Shown one piece after another: positions 61,852 through 64,000 of a DNA stretch of 64,000 bases. Source of the DNA: Herbaspirillum sp. SJZ106 (GTDB lineage: Bacteria; Pseudomonadota; Gammaproteobacteria; Burkholderiales; Burkholderiaceae_D). The stretch lies in the NCBI RefSeq assembly GCF_006715495.1, contig NZ_VFNI01000006.1, forward strand, positions 1 through 64,000, in the 5' to 3' direction. Each line of letters opens with the position of its first letter. The first letter of the stretch is position 1. Both the position numbers and the translations under genes were made by a program. The notes below the pieces were generated by a model, which did not search any database, was not told the origin of the DNA, and saw only the letters and a list, made by a program, of their open reading frames with translations.

Positions 61852-64000
61852 TTACTGTTTCACGCAGTCGACGAAGTAGTCGCGCTTGCCATTGACTTCG
61901 CGCTTGACCAGGCCGTGCACGTCGGTTTCGAAGCCGGGGAATTTCTCGTTGAAATCGCGTGCGAATTTCAGGTAGTCGACGATGGTCTTGTTGAAGCGCT
62001 CGCCCGGAATCAGCAGGGGAATGCCCGGCGGGTAAGGCGTCAGCAGGATCGAGGTGACGCGGCCTTCCAGCTCGTCCAGCGGTACGCGGTCGATCTCGCG
62101 GTGCGCCATCTTGGCGAAGGCGTCCGAGGGCTTCATGGCCGGCTGCATGTCCGACAGGTACATTTCGGTGGTCAGGCGCGCGACGTCGTAGGCCTTGTAG
62201 GTCTCGTGGATCTGCTGGCACAGGTCGCGCAGGCCGAGGCGCTCGTAGCGTGCGTTGCGGCCCTGGTTGGCGGCGGCGAACTCGGGCAGGATGCGCCAGA
62301 TCGGCTGGTTCTTGTCGTAGTCGTCCTTGAACTGCTGCAAGGCGGTGACCAGCGTGTTCCAGCGGCCCTTGGTGATGCCGATGGTGAACATGATGAAGAA
62401 CGAATACAGGCCGCACTTTTCGACGATGACGCCGTGTTCGGCCAGGTACTTGGTCACGATCGAGGCCGGGATGCCGGTCTCGCCGAACTGGCCGTCGAGC
62501 GACAGGCCGGGGTTGACGATGGTCGCCTTGATCGGGTCGAGCATGTTGAAGCCCGGCGCCAGGTTGCCGAAGCCGTGCCAGTCGTCTTCGGCCTTGATGA
62601 CCCAGTCTTCGCGCTCGCCGATGCCGTCGGTGGAGAAGCTGTTGGGGCCCCACACCTGGAACCACCAGTCGAGGCCGAACTCCTGGTCGATCTTCTTCAT
62701 GGCGCGGCGGAAGTCCAGCGCCTCCAGGATGCTTTCTTCCACCAGCGCGGTGCCGCCCGGCGCTTCCATCATGGCCGCGGCGACGTCGCAGGAGGCGATG
62801 ATGGAGTATTGCGGCGAGGTCGAGGTATGCATCAGGAAGGCTTCGTTGAAGGCGTCCTGGTCCAGTTGCACGGTTTCCGATTCGCGCACCAGGATCTGCG
62901 AAGCCTGCGACAGGCCGGCCAGCAGCTTGTGGGTCGACTGGGTCGAGAAGATCATCGACTTCTTGGCGCGCGGGCGGTCCTTGCCGATGGCGTGCATGTC
63001 CTTGTAGAAGTCGTGGAAGGTGGCGTGCGGCAGCCAGGCTTCGTCGAAGTGCAGGGTGTCGATCTCGCCGTCGAGCATCTGCTTGAGGGTCTCGACGTTG
63101 TACACCACGCCGTCGTAGGTCGACTGCGTGATGGTCAGGATGCGCGGCTTCTTGTTCTTGGCTTCGCGGGCGAAGGGGTTGGCTTCGATCTTCTTGGCGA
63201 TGCTTTCCAGCGTGAACTCTTCCAGCGGGATTGGGCCGATGATGCCGAGGTGGTTGCGGGTCGGCATCAGGAACACGGGAATGGCGCCGGTCATGATGAT
63301 CGAGTGCAGGATCGACTTGTGGCAGTTGCGGTCGACCACCACGATGTCGCCCGGCGCCACGGTGGAGTGCCAGACCATCTTGTTGGAGGTCGAGGTGCCG
63401 TTGGTGACGAAGTAGCAGTGGTCGGCGTTGAAGATGCGCGCGGCGTTGCGTTCGGAGTTGGCCACCGGGCCGGTGTGGTCCAGCAGCTGGCCGAGTTCTT
63501 CGACGGCGTTGCAGACGTCGGCGCGCAGCATGTTCTCGCCGAAGAACTGGTGGAACATCTGGCCCACCGGCGACTTCAGGAAAGCCACGCCGCCGGAGTG
63601 GCCGGGACAGTGCCAGGAGTAGGAGCCGTCCTGCGCGTAGTCGACCAGCGCGCGGAAGAACGGCGGCGCCAGGCCGTCGAGGTAGGACTTGGCTTCGCGG
63701 ATGATGTGGCGGGCCACGAATTCGGGCGTGTCTTCGAACATGTGGATGAAGCCGTGCAGCTCGCGCAGCACATCGTTGGGGATGTGGCGCGAGGTGCGGG
63801 TTTCACCGTACAGGTAGATGGGGATGTCGGCGTTCTTGTGGCGGATTTCGCCGACGAAGGCGCGCAGGGCCTTGAGCGCGAAATCGGTTTCCTCGTCGGA
63901 GCCGGCGCCCAGTTCCTCGTCGTCGATCGACAGGATGAAGGCCGAGGCGCGCGACTGCTGCTGCGCGAACTGGGCCAGGTCGCCATAGCTGGTCACGCCC
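61852..64000 (-). CDS. Orn/Lys/Arg decarboxylase (5' end outside window)
   Basis: At least 716 residues; the frame remains open to the window edge, so the true start lies beyond 64000. An N-terminal CheY-like wing (ILSIDDEELG, DIPIYLYGETR) precedes the fold-type I core. The core shows the PLP-contact segment SWHCPGHSGGVAFLKS, then VTNGTSTSNKMV, HFDEAWLPHATFHDFY and the PLP Lys in STQSTHKLLAGLSQAS. A C-terminal domain follows. These are inducible decarboxylases of acid stress and polyamine synthesis. The substrate (arginine, lysine or ornithine) cannot be fixed from sequence. Confidence 0.9.
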   Translation of the reverse strand, partial: GVTSYGDLAQFAQQQSRASAFILSIDDEELGAGSDEETDFALKALRAFVGEIRHKNADIPIYLYGETRTSRHIPNDVLRELHGFIHMFEDTPEFVARHIIREAKSYLDGLAPPFFRALVDYAQDGSYSWHCPGHSGGVAFLKSPVGQMFHQFFGENMLRADVCNAVEELGQLLDHTGPVANSERNAARIFNADHCYFVTNGTSTSNKMVWHSTVAPGDIVVVDRNCHKSILHSIIMTGAIPVFLMPTRNHLGIIGPIPLEEFTLESIAKKIEANPFAREAKNKKPRILTITQSTYDGVVYNVETLKQMLDGEIDTLHFDEAWLPHATFHDFYKDMHAIGKDRPRAKKSMIFSTQSTHKLLAGLSQASQILVRESETVQLDQDAFNEAFLMHTSTSPQYSIIASCDVAAAMMEAPGGTALVEESILEALDFRRAMKKIDQEFGLDWWFQVWGPNSFSTDGIGEREDWVIKAEDDWHGFGNLAPGFNMLDPIKATIVNPGLSLDGQFGETGIPASIVTKYLAEHGVIVEKCGLYSFFIMFTIGITKGRWNTLVTALQQFKDDYDKNQPIWRILPEFAAANQGRNARYERLGLRDLCQQIHETYKAYDVARLTTEMYLSDMQPAMKPSDAFAKMAHREIDRVPLDELEGRVTSILLTPYPPGIPLLIPGERFNKTIVDYLKFARDFNEKFPGFETDVHGLVKREVNGKRDYFVDCVKQ

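Overview
The window is about 64 kb of GC-rich DNA (roughly 60-65 % by eye) with tightly packed bacterial genes. Gene order and protein families point to a betaproteobacterium of the order Burkholderiales, most likely Oxalobacteraceae (Herbaspirillum-like): ybgC-tolQRAB-pal-cpoB with tRNA-Lys, glyA-nrdR, zapA/zapB with a 6S RNA candidate, recG/queA-tgt, yajC-secDF, hrpA and dcd. This assignment is an inference from content; no rRNA gene is present.

Positions 1-10.7 kb: the 3' part of livF and a flavin reductase lead into an accessory cluster of small stress-type genes. These encode a PA2169/DUF2383 protein, two CsbD-like proteins, a 24-residue membrane peptide, a DUF883 protein, a ferritin-like protein, two periplasmic proteins sharing a C-x10-C motif, a BON lipoprotein, a glycine-zipper lipoprotein and DUF3309. 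Embedded among them are a NarL-type response regulator, a stand-alone receiver and a membrane PAS histidine kinase. Six of the small transcription units are preceded by the same two-block element, TCCTAC[A/G], 16-17 nt, C[C/T][G/T]AT. This looks like a dedicated promoter class or regulator site and is the most promising undescribed system here.

Positions 11-16 kb: a nitrate uptake module. It holds an ANTAR-type NasT regulator, a near-consensus sigma-54 promoter, a leader with a hexaloop hairpin followed by an intrinsic terminator, nrtA-nrtB-nrtC, and a soluble protein with a PilJ/NIT-like segment and a chemoreceptor-type tip. Positions 16-21 kb: a LysR-controlled dehydrogenase/aldehyde dehydrogenase/DUF3100 set. 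Positions 21-30 kb: small membrane proteins, a secreted hydrolase, tRNA-Lys, the Tol-Pal operon and an SDR. Positions 30-46 kb: housekeeping genes (glyA, nrdR, 6S RNA, zapA/B, tapT-like, recG, queA, tgt, yajC, secD, secF, tcdA). An acyl-CoA synthetase gene and a dispersed repeat separate tgt from yajC, and an exact LexA-type palindrome lies inside the recG promoter.

Positions 46-64 kb: membrane transporters, a regulator/beta-propeller/DUF899 set, katG with a hairpin-rich upstream region, hrpA, a lone AT-rich HNH-type gene (a likely recent arrival), dcd, a LysR regulator divergent from a two-gene chromate transporter, and a partial basic amino acid decarboxylase. Three copies of a ~200-bp repeat with terminal inverted repeats (9.8, 21.2 and 59.2 kb) lie downstream of genes. 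At least two appear to have inserted into the loop of a terminator hairpin.
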